From assembly GCA_963971405.1 (NCBI GenBank), contig OZ020491.1, forward strand, positions 24,236,855-24,300,854: DNA of 64,000 nt. The letters are read 5' to 3'. Below are positions 32,050 to 44,259 of the stretch, in pieces; position 1 is the stretch's first letter, and every line of letters begins with the position of its first letter. The notes below the pieces were generated by a model, which saw only the letters and a list, made by a program, of their open reading frames with translations, ran no database searches and was not told the origin of the DNA. This stretch comes from Psococerastis gibbosa. Lineage: Eukaryota; Arthropoda; Insecta; Psocodea; Psocidae. The translations under genes and the position numbers were made by a program.

Positions 32050-32668
32050 TCAGGCTATACAGTAGATTCGTATCTGTACTTAAGATAAGTTAAGTCATCC
32101 TTTCACCTGCAGCCTGATTATGGCGATTATAGTACCGGTGTTTATTGAATCCCCTGCAACCTGATCGAGGCGATTATACAATAATAACCGGTTTTTATTT
32201 AATCCCCTGGTATTAAAAATGTAAACAAGATAATTTTTACAATGGAAAGTGCTATTCCAAATTTGTTTGATTACAGTTATAATCCTAGGGTATTTATTTA
32301 ACCCATGTATTATAATCGCCTCGATCAGGCTGCTGGTATTAAAATTTTTAAAATGTAAACAAATAAATTGTGAATAGCACTTTCCATTATAAAATTATCT
32401 TGTTTATATTTTTAATACCAGGGGATTAAATAAATGCAGGTATTATAATCGCCATGATCAGGCTGCTGCTACACTGCGCCAATGGTAAGCTTGTCTCAGC
32501 TTGTCCATTATCGCTTGTAGCCGGTGTAGGTTAACATCGAGAACGTATACCAGTTTGCCAATGGCCCAAAATTCTTATGGAAGCAACACAAATAATGTCA
32601 GAAATCCATGGGGTCGTTGGCATTGGACAAGGGACCAATGGGCCACTATTAGTAGGCATAGGTCCATA
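32050..32668 (+). repeat. Family S repeat, copy 2, split by family I
   Basis: Left part 32,050-32,109 and right part from 32,466. The sequence joins as in the copies at 16.4 and 33.6 kb once the family I insert is left out. Confidence 0.7.
32110..32465. mobile_element. MITE family I inserted into itself
   Basis: The outer copy starts CAGCCTGATTATGGCG and ends ...CATGATCAGGCTG, flanked by CTG on both sides. A second copy (32,157-32,332) sits inside it, also flanked by CTG, where an uninterrupted copy reads 'cccctggtatt'. This gives two independent 3-bp CTG target duplications. Confidence 0.85.
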
Positions 32669-33624
32669 AAAAGTCCTTCAAAATATAATAGTAAGATACT
32701 AACCCAAGGAATAAGATAACACTAAATGGCATAGTAGGGCCGCAGATAAGTGATAGCTACTATAGCTAGCCTAGATTACTTGGAAAGTATCTGTTGTAGC
32801 GTTCATTGACGCTGAGTTTTAAAAATTCTGGGGGGGGGGGCAAGAATTCGGTACTCTGGAAAGTATTAAGAAAATGCATTGGTACGATGGTTGTAAATGG
32901 TTACTTAAAATAACTATTATGCAGAGTTGGCTATACGAACAAAATTGGCGCGAAAAAGTTTCTATAAAATTGGTTCGGTGCAAATGCCAAATTATGTGAT
33001 TAATTTTTATCTTAATGTTTTAAATATTAGGGAAGACAAATAAATAAACTGCACTAAGGGCTCTTTGCTTCTGGAGGGGGGGCGCTGCCTCCCAGAAACT
33101 AGTCTGCGAGGGCAATGTGGACCGTCCCTGGTAGCGTTTAAGTTTCTATTTTTGTTTTTACGAACGACTTTTGTAAACATGAATTAATTCATCGTTCTGC
33201 TCTCCGCAGCCTCAAAGATATGAATGAGGTCAGATGAAAAATTCATGAAAAGTACATGCTTTCCCCAAACGCAGACTATATTCTCCCTTCTTGATTGGGT
33301 AGTTGTCAACCCCAGATACACTCTTCAAAATATTCCGAAGAGGGAGGGAGGGAGGGGGGGGGGGGTTGACTTGCGGGTTACAATGACGTGAGAAATGATC
33401 CTCTCGTCATTTTCGAGCAGGAGTTGCAATGTGTACGGAAGCGACAGAATTAATCTTTCAAATTAATGAGATAAAATTTTTACGAGCTAAGAGCAAATCG
33501 GATACCTCCCACTATGTATTATGTTATTTTTCAAATTAGAATTTCACAGGAAACACCCATTGTAGAGCTATAAAAAAATGTCGCATCCCTTAGAGTAAAT
33601 ACTCCTCTACATTTTGATACATGA
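32669..33624. other. Intron, no further feature
   Basis: Contains G-tracts (32,830; 33,357) and a 'ctggaggggggg' patch of hAT-like character near 33,075. No gene. Confidence 0.4.
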
Positions 33625-33880
33625 TATTAGACCGTCACTAGACTCGCTTCTATAAGTCATGCTTCCACCTGTTACACTGCGCCAATGGTAAGCTTGTCGC
33701 AGCTTGTCCATTATCGCTTTTGTAGCCGGTGTAGGCTGGCTCGAGGACGTATACCAGTTTGCCAATGGCCCAAAATTCTTACGGAAACAATATAAATAAA
33801 GGCCGAAATCCATGGGGTCGTTGGATGGCATTGGACAAGGGACTAATGGGCCACTATATGTAGGCGTACGTCCATCAGGA
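33625..33880 (+). repeat. Family S repeat, copy 3
   Basis: Uninterrupted copy: 'cacctgttacactgcgccaa' to 'gggccactatatgtaggc'. It gives the empty-site sequence for the family I insertion at 32,110. Confidence 0.68.
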
Positions 33881-34162
33881 CATCATATTATTATTATTAG
33901 GCCGTCATTGACATGTTTTGGTACTCCATCCACCAATAGGTTTTGTTTTGTAAATCAAGTTCTACAATACAATTGTTGCCCATCGCAGTTATGGACTGGC
34001 GTATATAAAATATCAAAATGTAGAGAAACATGTTTCGGCTTATGCAAAGGTAGACCTCAAGACAATATGTAACTCAATTTCGCCAAAATGTTGATTACGC
34101 CCTTCTGACTTTAGAGTGACGAATTATTCGAGCAAAATACATAATAGTTGGGCAAGGTTTAC

Positions 34163-35924
34163 CTGGGGCGGTCCCTTCATAAGGCAATTCCGTAATCTGC
34201 ACATTCTTCTCGTCCACTTTATCCCCTTCTGCGGCTTCTCCAGGAATTTTCATGCTGGTTATAACCACTCTCGGAAACAACCCTGATAGAATTCCAAAAG
34301 GCATTGCACCCAAGTCCTTTTCACCTCCGTCCGGGCAACCAGCGCTCAAAAGTGGTTCTCCCTGCTTCTTGTTCGTCCTCACTTCTGCTTTCTTCGCATC
34401 AGTCTGTGTTTTAATGCTCGTAGTTCGCTTTATTGTCCCTGCTTGAGGGCATGATCTGCATGCTTGTGTTGCTGGTCGAGATAGCTTATAAACTGGAATA
34501 TATACAGGATAGGGGATGTTGGAATCACAGGGGGAGGGTGAAAATGGCAGTGCTAGCTCCCTCATTCCACATCCTTTATGGTGACCCAGGCGTGATCTAG
34601 AACAATCCTGTGAAATATGCAAAGTTTCTTCAAACAAATCGTCTATTTCCGCACGCACATCATCTGATACATCTTCAGGGTATTCCTCAGTCATTTTTCT
34701 GTTTTCTTCTACAAAAGACCTCTGTTTCTCTAATACCTCCTTTTCTTTCCCCAATAAATTCTTCTCTTCTTCTAGAATAATCTTTTCTCCCCCTAATATG
34801 CATTTTTCTTTCTCCAGCATTACTTTCTCCTTCTTTAGCAGGTCTTCTACATCGCTGATCATTTTTCTTTCATCCTCTATCAACTGTTTTTCCATTGCGA
34901 TGCACAATTTTTCTTTATTCATTATACAGCTGTCGTTTACTTTCTTGTACGACGAAGAAGCTTTCGTGTCTTCTAAAACTTGTTTCTTTTCATGCAGTAT
35001 TTGGCGGTCATGCTTTAAAAAGGACTTTCCTTTATCCAGAGAAAGCTTTTCTTTTTCTAGAATTGTTTTTTCACATTCCAACTCACGTCGTTCCACCTCC
35101 AAATTTCTTCTTTCTTGCTCCAAAGATGATTTTCTCACATCAAGCGCTTGTCTTTCTAATTCAAGTTCCTTAGGCCTAAATGGTATACTCTGACTGACTA
35201 AATTGAGCATACTCTTGGACCGAAATTGAAATTTTCTCTTGTCGGCAGACAGATTATTTGTTTCGTGTTCTTGTAATTCATCACTGTTTCCAAACGTTAT
35301 CATCTTGCAGTATTGATCTTCCGGCGTTTCTTCTTGCGGGGGATCTTGAAGCAAAACAATAGAAGGATATCTCTCATCTTGTTCCTTTTGTTTTTTCTTA
35401 CTTTTTTCCGATTCTTTTGCAGCTTTTGACAATGTCTCCCATAGACCTTTCTTCTTAAAAATCCTTTGTTTTACTGTCTCTCGGCCTCCAATAGTCTCCA
35501 ATGTTTTTTCAATTTCATCACTCTCGGGTGCTGTAAAAATCTGCTTTACTTGCTCGTTGATGTAGTTATAAACTTCCCCCTCCTCCTTTACTTCTTTTTC
35601 GCGATCTTTCTCTTTACCGCCCAATGACTGTATGCTAATTATTGTATTTTCACCTCTAATCGTTAACTCAAAGGGTTGTCGTCTTTGTCGTGTAGTTTCA
35701 ACTGTTAAGTTATCCTTAGAACTTGGTACTTTTGGACTTAATGACGGCATGGGTGATGCATCGGAGCTTTCGTCCCTATCAGGGCTGCATTTTCTTTTTC
35801 TTACTACGGACAAGCTTTGGGCTGATTCTTCGGCAGTGTCGGAGTCTTCGTCGATAAATCGCATTGGTGAAGCTATCCTGATTGTTATTTCATTTGCTTG
35901 TGCCATTGTTATATCAGGAATTAT
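34163..35924 (-). CDS. Coiled-coil gene, coding exon 1 (581 codons), unrecognised protein
   Basis: Open frame from ATG at 35,906 to a donor at 34,163 ('cccag/gtaaacc'). An acceptor 'ctgtctttttttttag'-type site at 35,925 lies 18 in-frame bases upstream of the ATG. So the ATG is probably the start after a 5' UTR intron, although coding sequence further upstream cannot be excluded. Residues 1-70 are Ser/acidic-rich with a basic patch ('VVRKRKCSPDRDE'). Residues about 150-180 are strongly basic. Residues about 245-405 form a long Glu/Lys/Leu coiled coil ('LELERQALDVRKSSLEQERR'). The tail (430-581) has cysteines, prolines and an IKTQTD motif near 498-503, close to the TQT motif bound by dynein light chain LC8. 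A coiled-coil scaffold is the safest description; I recognise no family. The splice phase fits exon 2. Confidence 0.88.
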
Positions 35925-36180
35925 CTAAAAAAAAGACAGATGATATCCTTAATTAATGAAATATTGCATTTTATTTTATTTTATATATTGCAATAGAAAC
36001 TGCTGCAATGGCAAAAGGTACCAAGGTAAGCTACGGTCTGTACAGGATGTTTCAGGCGAACGGTGACATATTTCCCGTTCATTTTGAAAACTAACCCAAT
36101 TATTGGGATAATGAAAATGCACCGTTAGCGAGCTTGTTGGCGGATTAAGGGTAAAATGTGAGAAATGTGCAGAGTTCCAG
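35925..36180. other. Upstream of the coiled-coil gene
   Basis: Probable intron or 5' flank. No TATA-like or other promoter element is convincing. Confidence 0.35.
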
Positions 36181-36348
36181 CAGCCTGATCGAGGCGATTA
36201 TAATACCGGGGTTAAATAAATACCCTAGGATTATAACTGTAAACAAACAAATTTTGAACAGCCCTTTTCCATTATAAAATTATCTTGTTTACATTTTTAA
36301 TACCAGGATTAAATAAATACCGGTATTATAATCGCCTCGATCAGGCTG
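36181..36348. mobile_element. MITE family I, copy 3
   Basis: Ends CAGCCTGATCGAGGCGATTA and complement, flanked by CAG on both sides. Intact and about 168 bp, it is the best representative of the family. Confidence 0.85.
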
Positions 36349-36539
36349 CAGGAAAATAAATCCCGCTCTAGAACTGGTTACCCGTAGGTCTAGGTATTGA
36401 ATATAAACAAGAATCAAATTACCCGTCAGGATATATCAGCTAGCTTCCTAGAAAATTGCGTTATAAGATATATTATGAGAATATTACGATCACTGTAGCC
36501 TAACTTTTTACGGAAATATAAATTTAGTATATTGTAGGA

Positions 36540-36915
36540 GGATATGGTGCGTAGAAAATTAAATAGGTACTTTTCATTTTTTATTTCATTGACTCAGCAA
36601 TGTTATTAAAAATTTGGCCCATTTAAGTTTTAGAAGATGTGCATCATTTAATCGGGTATTCTTACTTTTTAGTTTTATAGTTTTTCCAAAAGTTCCATTT
36701 TGTGTGAAATTTTAGTCCCCAATGGTTTTTATGAAAAACTGTGGTACCTACCAAAAATTTAATATTTCCTATAATATGATACTTATATAGTCGTCTAAAA
36801 CTTACATGAGCCAAATATTTAATAACTTGGTTTGTTAATTAAATAAAAAATTAAAAGTCAATAAAAACAACACATATTGGGGTGCTAATTATCTACTTAG
36901 CAATTAGCATTTCCT
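36540..36915. mobile_element. Family J element, copy 3
   Basis: 'aggatatggtgcgtagaaaa' at one border and 'tgctaattatctacttagca' near the other, with the shared 'gagccaaatatttaataact' arm. Diverged. Confidence 0.65.
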
Positions 36916-37002
36916 CTTAAATTGAAAATGTCTCCGGAAATCCGAATGTTGCTTGATAACTCAACTGATGTTTTTATCATTTTTAACAATAATTCTGGCT
37001 TT

Positions 37003-37851
37003 TCGCTTTCCAATTTATACGTAGTATAAGGAATGTTTTGTGATGGTCGAAATTTTCGATTCCGAGATTTCAACGGATTCACACGTTTTGAGGTCCCAGG
37101 AACCCAAAAAAGTCTGTCTGTCTGTCTGTCGCTCTGTTGCTCTGTCTGTTCATCGATTTCCAGACAAACTACTCGGTGGATTTGAATTAAATTTGGCATG
37201 TAGATTTATAAAAATCATGCCACGGGACAATTTTTTTTATTTTGGGCTAACTCAATTTGGGGAGGTTTTATTCTCAAAAAACTCCAAAAAAACGTCTAAA
37301 AAAAATATTTCTCAAAAATGGCTCCAACGATTTCCTTTAAATTCACATATATTGCAGTCGTTATTAATGATGATAAAATGCGGGGGGTCGCTTGCCCCTT
37401 GATAGTTTGCTTCTAGGGGTAAAAAAATTAAAATAACTCAATTTTAATGAAAAATGACTAACAAATAATTTTTCTGTGAAACCTTTCTACCGATGATTTC
37501 TAACTTCAGGCTTGTTTTAGGTGTTAAATTGAGTAACGAAACAGGACAGTTTGCTTTCTCAAAAAACTATTGGGTTTTGTTTAAAAAAAATTTTTTTTGA
37601 AAAAATGAAAGCAAATTCACGCTCAAATGCACTGCGTGCCCTGCCATTACTGCTGTGTGGTAATGTGTTGGTCTGACCTATCTAGAATTTACGTCACCTT
37701 CAGTGACGTCAAGTGGACGACCCCCCCCCCCCCCCGTGATATCCGAAATTTAACCATAGGACAATTATTTACCATGAAATTAATAATTTTCTCTCTCTAC
37801 TAATCGATATAAATTGGAAAGCATGTTCGAGTAAACTCGGACCGGTTCTTT
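37003..37851 (+). mobile_element. Family A element, full-length copy
   Basis: Complete from the left hairpin (37,005) to 'ggaccggttcttt' (37,851). Shorter TCTG microsatellite than other copies. Confidence 0.85.
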
Positions 37852-38115
37852 ACGCATTGTTTTTCCCAATAAAGAGACGTTTGGTTCTGCTTTTAACAAA
37901 ACAAATTAATGTCAATACATTAGTTTTGACGGAATTAATTCCAACGAGGATGGGCTTAAGCGGACCTTTACACGTTCAATAATAATGCTGATATTTTTTT
38001 TTAATCGCGATGATATTGCGCGTGTATGAGAATTTGCATAGGATGTTTACTTACTACAATATTAAATAATAATTAACCGTACACATCATCTTAGCGATCT
38101 GAAAGTATCAGCCTA
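37852..38115. other. No gene seen
   Basis: Short AT-rich spacer between family A and the family T element. Confidence 0.4.
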
Positions 38116-39246
38116 GGGCTCTATATTAGACAGGTATTGTCATCCGCCATTTTTTATCTATTATAAGTCTGGTGTATAAGCCAAGCATTGGGCGTTTACC
38201 TATTTATTATTAGAAATGTATCGTTGTTTATTTATTGCTTTCCAATTTATACGTAGTATAAGGAAAGCTTTGTGATGGTCGAAATTTTCGATTCCGATAT
38301 TTCAACGGATTTACACGTTTTGAGGTCCCAGGAACCCAAAAAAGTGGTTTTTACAAAATGTCTGTCTGTCGGTCTGTCTGTCTGTTCGTCGATTTCCGGG
38401 CAAACTACTCAGTGGATTTGAGTGAAATTTGGCATGTAGGTTCACAAAAATCATACCTCGGGACCATTTTTTTTTTTTTGGGCTAACTGAATTTGGGGGG
38501 GTTTTATTTTCAAAAAACTCCAAAAAAACGTCTAAAAAAATTATTTCTCAAAAACGGCTCCAACGATTTCTTTTAAATTCTCGTAGATTGTAGTCGTTAT
38601 TAATGTTGACAAAATGCGGGGGGTCGCTTGCCCCTTGATAGTTTGCTTCTGGGGGTAAAAAAATAAAAATAACTAAATTTTAATGAAAAAATGACTAAAA
38701 AATGCGAAACCTTTCTATCGATGATTTCTACCTTCAAGCATGTTTTAGGTGTTAAATTGAGTAACGAAACCGGATAGGTTGCTTTCCCAGAAAAATATTA
38801 GGTTTTGCCCAAAAAATTATTTTTTGAAAAAAATGATAGAAAATTCGCGCTCAAATGCATTGCATGCCCTGCCATTATTGCTGTGTGGTAATTAATGTGC
38901 TATTCTGACCTATCTAGAATTTACCTCACCTCCAGTGACGTCAGGTGGACACCCCCCCCCCCCGAGATATCGGAAATTTAACCATAGGAAAAATATTTGC
39001 CATAAAATTACTAATTTTCTCTATCTAATAATTTTGATAAATTGGAAAGCATGTTCGAGTGAACTCGGACCGGTTCTTTTTTATATAAAAAACGTTCTAC
39101 CAATTAGGGAAGTGTTTCATAAAAAAATACTAAAACTTGTTTTCGTTTTTCTATCTTTTACTTTTCTTAAAAATAATTACAATACTTAGCACATAGGAAA
39201 TATAGGATAAAAAATGGCGGATGACAATACCCGGGTATATAGTGCC
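38116..39246. mobile_element. PIF/Harbinger-like MITE (family T) carrying family A
   Basis: Inverted ends of about 43 bp (GGGCTCTATATTAGACAGG; shared core TATTGTCATCCGCCATTTTT) with CTA left and TTA right. The uninterrupted copy at 57.44 kb shows that 38,235-39,080 is an insertion. Confidence 0.85.
38235..39080 (+). mobile_element. Family A element inside family T
   Basis: Full-length copy. TTAT-type sequence at both junctions suggests a short target duplication of 4-5 bp. The empty version is at about 57,540. Confidence 0.87.
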
Positions 39247-39712
39247 TTATATCAGTCCAACCAAGTCAAACTATACGCCATTGTTCCTATAATTTATCTC
39301 AACGATATGAATGTAAATTTTCACTTTCCCGCGGCATTGCGGCCTAAGCTAATAACACAGACAAATTATGTAAAATACTACCACATAATGCGATGTATGC
39401 GTTCAATTATTACACTGCTGTAGGTACCTGAACCTAATTTACTTCCGCCTGTAGCGACAAATATGCATGATAAAGACAAACAAAGTGATTGTGAGAAGCC
39501 CGCATACGAGGCGCATTGAGATATCGTAAGTTAACGTGGGAGCGAGTTCTGCTTTGTTAATAACTTGTCATTACGTGCACGATAACGCGCCGCATTTAAC
39601 TTTATCAAGGTCTGCCAACAAAACAACATTTTTTTAAATTCTATTTTTGGTTACTGAATAAGAAAATACTGCAACATAAAATCCTCTTGTTTATATTTTG
39701 CTTTCCTCCGCC
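39247..39712. other. No gene seen
   Basis: Non-repetitive within this window, mixed composition, no open frame of note. Confidence 0.4.
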
Positions 39713-40205
39713 AGAGGCGGTACAAGACCTCATAAAAAGGGGAGGCATTTGTCAGTAGCGTAACGATTGGTTTTCGAAAGGGACGGTGTAAAATCTGGCG
39801 CCCCTCCTCCCATTTTGAAAAATTGTATAAAATGGGGAAAGCAGTTCTCATGCTGGACGTACGCAGCTTTTACATTAATGACCTTAGTGACCTTTGCGCA
39901 TGAGCCAGAGGGTTCGGAGGATATGATGGGGGCCTGGGGGTCTCCCCCGGATAAATATTTTTGAAAAATTGGGCTGAAACATTTGGGTTTTACGCATTTT
40001 CAGAGCAATACAGTTTCTATATTACAGGGAATTAATAAAATTAGTTGGGCACAAGGGTGGGTCTCCCCCGGTAGGAATTTTTTAAAAAATAAGGCTGAAA
40101 TAGTGGAGTTTTACGCATTTTGAATGCAGTTACCACTTGGATTTTAGAGGCAAAGAATATTACCCTCCGTCCCTGCGTCCGCCTATGTCCTCTGTCACTA
40201 CAGTT
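39713..40205. mobile_element. Possible hAT-like debris
   Basis: Two repeats of 'tttacgcattttcagagca'/'ttttacgcattttgaatgca' and 'gtctcccccgg' resemble the interior of the hAT-like MITE at 20.7 kb. Ends not identified. Confidence 0.35.
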
Positions 40206-40207
40206 TC

Positions 40208-40252
40208 TGCAACCAGATCATGGCGATTTGGGATTATTATAATACCGGGCTA
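40208..40252. repeat. Family I end fragment
   Basis: 'gcaaccagatcatggcgatt' followed by 'attataataccgggcta'; only one end is present. Confidence 0.5.
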
Positions 40253-40424
40253 TTCTGGTCAGTTCTTATTTTATTTAGTTTTTTTTAATTATTATTATTT
40301 TTTAAGGTTAGGTTTTATTTTAGGTTGAGTTTATTGAATTTGAAGGAGGCCCAGCACGGGATCCAGTCAGTCTCTTTACAAATGTGAGACTGCCTTATAT
40401 GTGTGTACAACCCGTTGAAAATTG

Positions 40425-40650
40425 GCAGCCCGAAATTTAATACTTTTTAATTTTTATTTAATTAACGAAGCAAGTTATTAAAGATATTGCTCATATAAGT
40501 TGAACTTCATGCATCATATAATAAGGTAGTTTTAGTTTTCGAAATTGTAGATTTTTTATAAACTCGATTATACGTGAAAAGTTATTGCTTATAAAATATT
40601 ATCATGTTTATAAAAAAAACTACTATTTCGAAAACTAAAACTAGGGTGAA
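40425..40650. mobile_element. Family J fragment with its own inverted pair
   Basis: Left J arm to 'cttcatgcatcatataataa', then an inverted pair TAGTTTTAGTTTTCGAAAT / ATTTCGAAAACTAAAACTA around 40,531-40,645. Confidence 0.6.
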
Positions 40651-40961
40651 CTGCCCAGTAATGGGCACCCTTAACGAATTTTTAACTTCATAAATTTATT
40701 TCCAGCAACTGTTAATTGTTTGGAGTAACTACACGTTTGTAGTTTGAAACTATGGGTATGGACTAGTTACTCTACTGAATGTTTACTGACTGTTCCACAA
40801 ACTTCATTTCATTTTGTAATACCGCAGTAGTAAGGTGTCACGTGTCGGTGTCTCTCCAGAATATGTATATCCACATTTCAAATGCACTGATTCTCTTCTC
40901 CATAGCTTCTGTCAGAGTCCATCCTTCCATGCCTTACAGAATGATTGGGAACACACCCGAG

Positions 40962-41113
40962 CAAGGCCGTGCCCAGGTTTTTGTTTCGGAGGGGGTCCAA
41001 AATTTTTTTTACGCTTTTTTATTAATGAAAGTCCATTCTATTCACTGTACAGCCCTATTTATATTTCGGAGTGGGTCCGGACCCCTTGGACCACCCCCCT
41101 GGGTATGGCCTTG
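40962..41113. mobile_element. hAT-like MITE (family M) with perfect TSD
   Basis: Ends CAAGGCCGTGCCCAGG and GGTATGGCCTTG. CACCCGAG flanks both sides (40,954-40,961; 41,114-41,121). 152 bp. ORFs crossing it are not genes. Confidence 0.88.
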
Positions 41114-41121
41114 CACCCGAG

Positions 41122-41766
41122 CCTTCTGTAAGAGAATCAGTGTGATGTCTAGCGTCTTATTAGGTGGTATCTACACGTGGGCCTACTATGCCCACTATAA
41201 TCATTAATATTCCAATAAAGAGTCCTCTACGAGGGATTTGATGATCACGCCGCACCTGCTGGTGTCTGAAACTGTTTCTTATTATGAAATCCAGTCAGGT
41301 AGCTCAATCACGATAATCTTTGGAAATCTACTCACGAGCATACACAAAGCCTGAATTTTGGTCTTTGACACCCCGACTTTCCTTCATGTAGGCTGTCTTC
41401 TGGAGCAGGGCCGTGGGCAGTGCAGAGTTTCGGGCTCCTGCCCCCTAGTCCCTTAGTTGATGTTATTTTGGAGACTAATTATAACCTGGTTCGTGAGCAA
41501 ATTGATCCTGTTCTATTCTATATATTCTATCTGCGACCCTGATCTGGAGTCATTTATTGTTACCAGTTTCTATATTAATTAATTAATTAATTAATTAATT
41601 AATTAATTAATTATTAGACAGTATCGTGTTCAGGGGTTGCTTTTTATTGGTAAGTATTTTTTTCAACTATTTTCGGTCTGACTATTTGTAGACACGTAGA
41701 TACCATACTTCGGAATCCCCAAATGGAAGTCAAGTATGTAGAGTATAGTACTAAGTCATGATGGCA
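41122..41766. other. No gene; TTAA microsatellite
   Basis: A (TTAA)n run lies at about 41,574-41,614. The 40.7-41.4 kb flank has short protein-like phrases in broken frames that I cannot assign. Confidence 0.45.
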
Positions 41767-41862
41767 GTACTAGGGAATTGTAATGCAGTGGTTTCCCGTT
41801 GCTTTCTGCATCTTTATGCCGTTGACACTCTTCATTGAGTTCCTCCGCCTTCGGGGACCAAT
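41767..41862 (-). repeat. Family P repeat fragment
   Basis: Complement of the 15.3 kb copy ('gggaattgtaatgcagtgg', 'gagttcctccgccttcggg'). Confidence 0.6.
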
Positions 41863-42061
41863 CTCATGTTAAATGAGTGCCCTATAGTAGTTTTTTTCTT
41901 ATTTAATGGTGGCAATTATTCGCCCCATCACATGGTCATCCTCGGGCTACTGTGGGTCTTTCTTGACGAGCCTGCACCACCAAACTTGCCCCCACACCCT
42001 CCGATTATGCGGCTGCTTGGTCGGGGACCGCTCATTCAACATATCTGGTGGCTTTCGCCAT

Positions 42062-42374
42062 GGCGAAGTTTCCACCGACCTCTCATTGCAGAATGCACTT
42101 ACGTTGACGTGGAAGCAGACATTCAAGACTTAGGCGGGGTTTCCACCGACCTCTCATTGCAGAATGCACATGACATTGACGGAAAGTTTTGTTTTACTCT
42201 ATGCCATAGTTAAAATTGATCAATGCTCATAGAGTAAAATCACAAACAAACAAACTAAAATTAAAAAATGGCGTCATGGGATATGTTAAGTACAAATATT
42301 TTAATAGATTTCTATAAAAAGAAAAATTCAATGTCATTTGCATTCTGCAATGAGAGGTCGGTGGAAACCCCGCC
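42062..42374. mobile_element. PIF/Harbinger-like MITE (family D), partial copy
   Basis: Left end decayed (GGCGAAGTTTCCACCGACC), inner second end intact, right end ...GGAAACCCCGCC. The right outer arm is absent. Confidence 0.75.
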
Positions 42375-42800
42375 TATCCGGCAACTGCAACCCCGCTAGT
42401 AGCCCGCAGCTCAGCCCCAATTGTAATTTTGGTTAACTGTGAGAGTGAGCCGAAAGGGACAAAATTAGCCCAAAGTGGAAATAATGACTATTTTCTTCCT
42501 TATTTCTTTCCTAAATTTTAAAGAAATCCAAGTAAAGTTTATTTTATTGACAGTTCTGAAATGGGTCATGCAAAATCTGTGCTTATAATGGAAAATGTAG
42601 ACAATGAGCTATTAGTAGAACGTCTGGGTCCTGAAAGGATGTATCAATCACATCCGTCAGCAAATGCTTCGATATATTTCTGATAGGTATGATAGACCAC
42701 ATTATTTTCATGTCACGTCATCACTGTAATATCAAACCGTCTGAAACTGTGGTGAAATACGTTTCAGTTGTCACAGGGCGAAACTTTCAGCTTATGCTTA

Positions 42801-42939
42801 GGCGGGGTTTCCATTGACCTCGCTTTGCAGAATGCACATGACGTCGACGTCGTAGCCGACATTAAAGACTTATTAATGATATCTGCTACCACGTCAACGT
42901 ATGTGCATTCTGCAATGCGAGGTCAGTGGAAACCCCGCC
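42801..42939. mobile_element. PIF/Harbinger-like MITE, D' short form with TSD
   Basis: Ends GGCGGGGTTTCCATTGACC and partner, flanked by TTA on both sides. 139 bp, nearly palindromic, centre 'gacttattaatgatatc'. It is the stand-alone version of the arms of the long D elements. Confidence 0.85.
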
Positions 42940-42970
42940 TTATGCAGTCTCTTCTGTGCATGGCGCTTTT

Positions 42971-43083
42971 AGCCCTACGGTTTGAAAACTGGCCCCGACG
43001 GCTGAGGAATTCAATAAAGGATCAACGGCGTAAAGATGCAGAAGGCAACGGGAAACCACTGCATTACAATTCCCTAGTATAAA
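42971..43083 (+). repeat. Family P repeat fragment
   Basis: Longest P copy here: 'aactggccccgacggctgag' to 'acaattccctagtataaatg'. Confidence 0.6.
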
Positions 43084-44259
43084 TGACTATAATTGCCATG
43101 ATGATCGCCAATCTTCGATAGAAGAAGAAGATGAATACAGTCTATTATTTGCATGCTACCATATGAACAAGTTTCTCCGTTACGAATACTGAACATACAG
43201 TATTTTCCCCATAACGAAAGGAAATTGGTAGTCCTATTACTTTGCCGCGTATTTCAAAAACTTAAAACCCATTCCAGGCTTGCGGTTTTGACAAGTTTGT
43301 AATTACAGCCTACGGCAACTGCATGCACATTAAAAGTTGGCTAGGTCACGTGATTGGTTACAGCAGTGAATTGTTACTTTTGCCTCTATTGACAATCGCG
43401 CTGATCCAGGCTGACAATCTGAATAAATGCGGAATTGACGGAAATGCTGAAAATTATCACACTTTACACACGAGACGCCTTCAATAAATTTGGTGTTGAT
43501 GATTATGTAATATATATCGCTACTTTGGAAGAAAAAGTAATCAACGCTAAATATATCAATTTGCAGAAAGGGAAATTTTTTTTGAAGCTTTTCTAAATAT
43601 TGAATTACCCGACAGTTCCCGCCAAATACAACTGACCTCGCGTGGAAAATATACACACTACATTAACGCCGTTTTACTAGTCGACAATTTTTGAGCTGTG
43701 TCTTTTTTCTTCCGAAGTAGCGATATGCTGAAATGAAGGGGAACTTTTCCTCTGAGGTATTACGCAAATTTTCCCTGCGATTAATATTCTCTATGAAATT
43801 TTGCGTGTACCTATAGTTGACGAAGATGAATAACCTTAGTATTAAGCTCTTCAAGGGAGCTTAGTCTGACAACAACAAATCAATCATTTTAGACAGGTAG
43901 GCACACTCAGTGAACTGTTAAGGAATGAAAAACGTTATAAGGAAGTATGATGGAGACGTCATACAGGGGATAACTTATATAGACTTTTAGACATTACCAT
44001 ATATGGTACTGTACATAGTATACAGTATGTATATTTCTAAAGCTTTGAATTTTCCTATAACTTATTTGGAATAATATTACAACAGGACAATGTCCCTTCC
44101 AATGGACTAGACTTGGATTGTTTCGTTATGTGAGATACTAATGTGTATACGTTTAGTTTACTACTAGTAGTAGTATGTTTAATTTTTATTTTTATTCCAG
44201 GCAGTGAAAATCGTTATAGGTCTTACCTTACAATTATTATGTAGCCTATTAATTGTTGC
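43084..44259. other. No supported gene
   Basis: AT-rich. Minus-strand frames at 43,330-43,656 and 43,663-43,854 have no recognisable content or splice context. Confidence 0.4.

Noticed and set aside
34798-35193. Plus-strand ORFs over the large minus-strand exon (FSF/SRS-rich)
   Set aside because: They are the antisense of the Glu/Lys coiled coil, which yields Phe/Ser-rich shadows.
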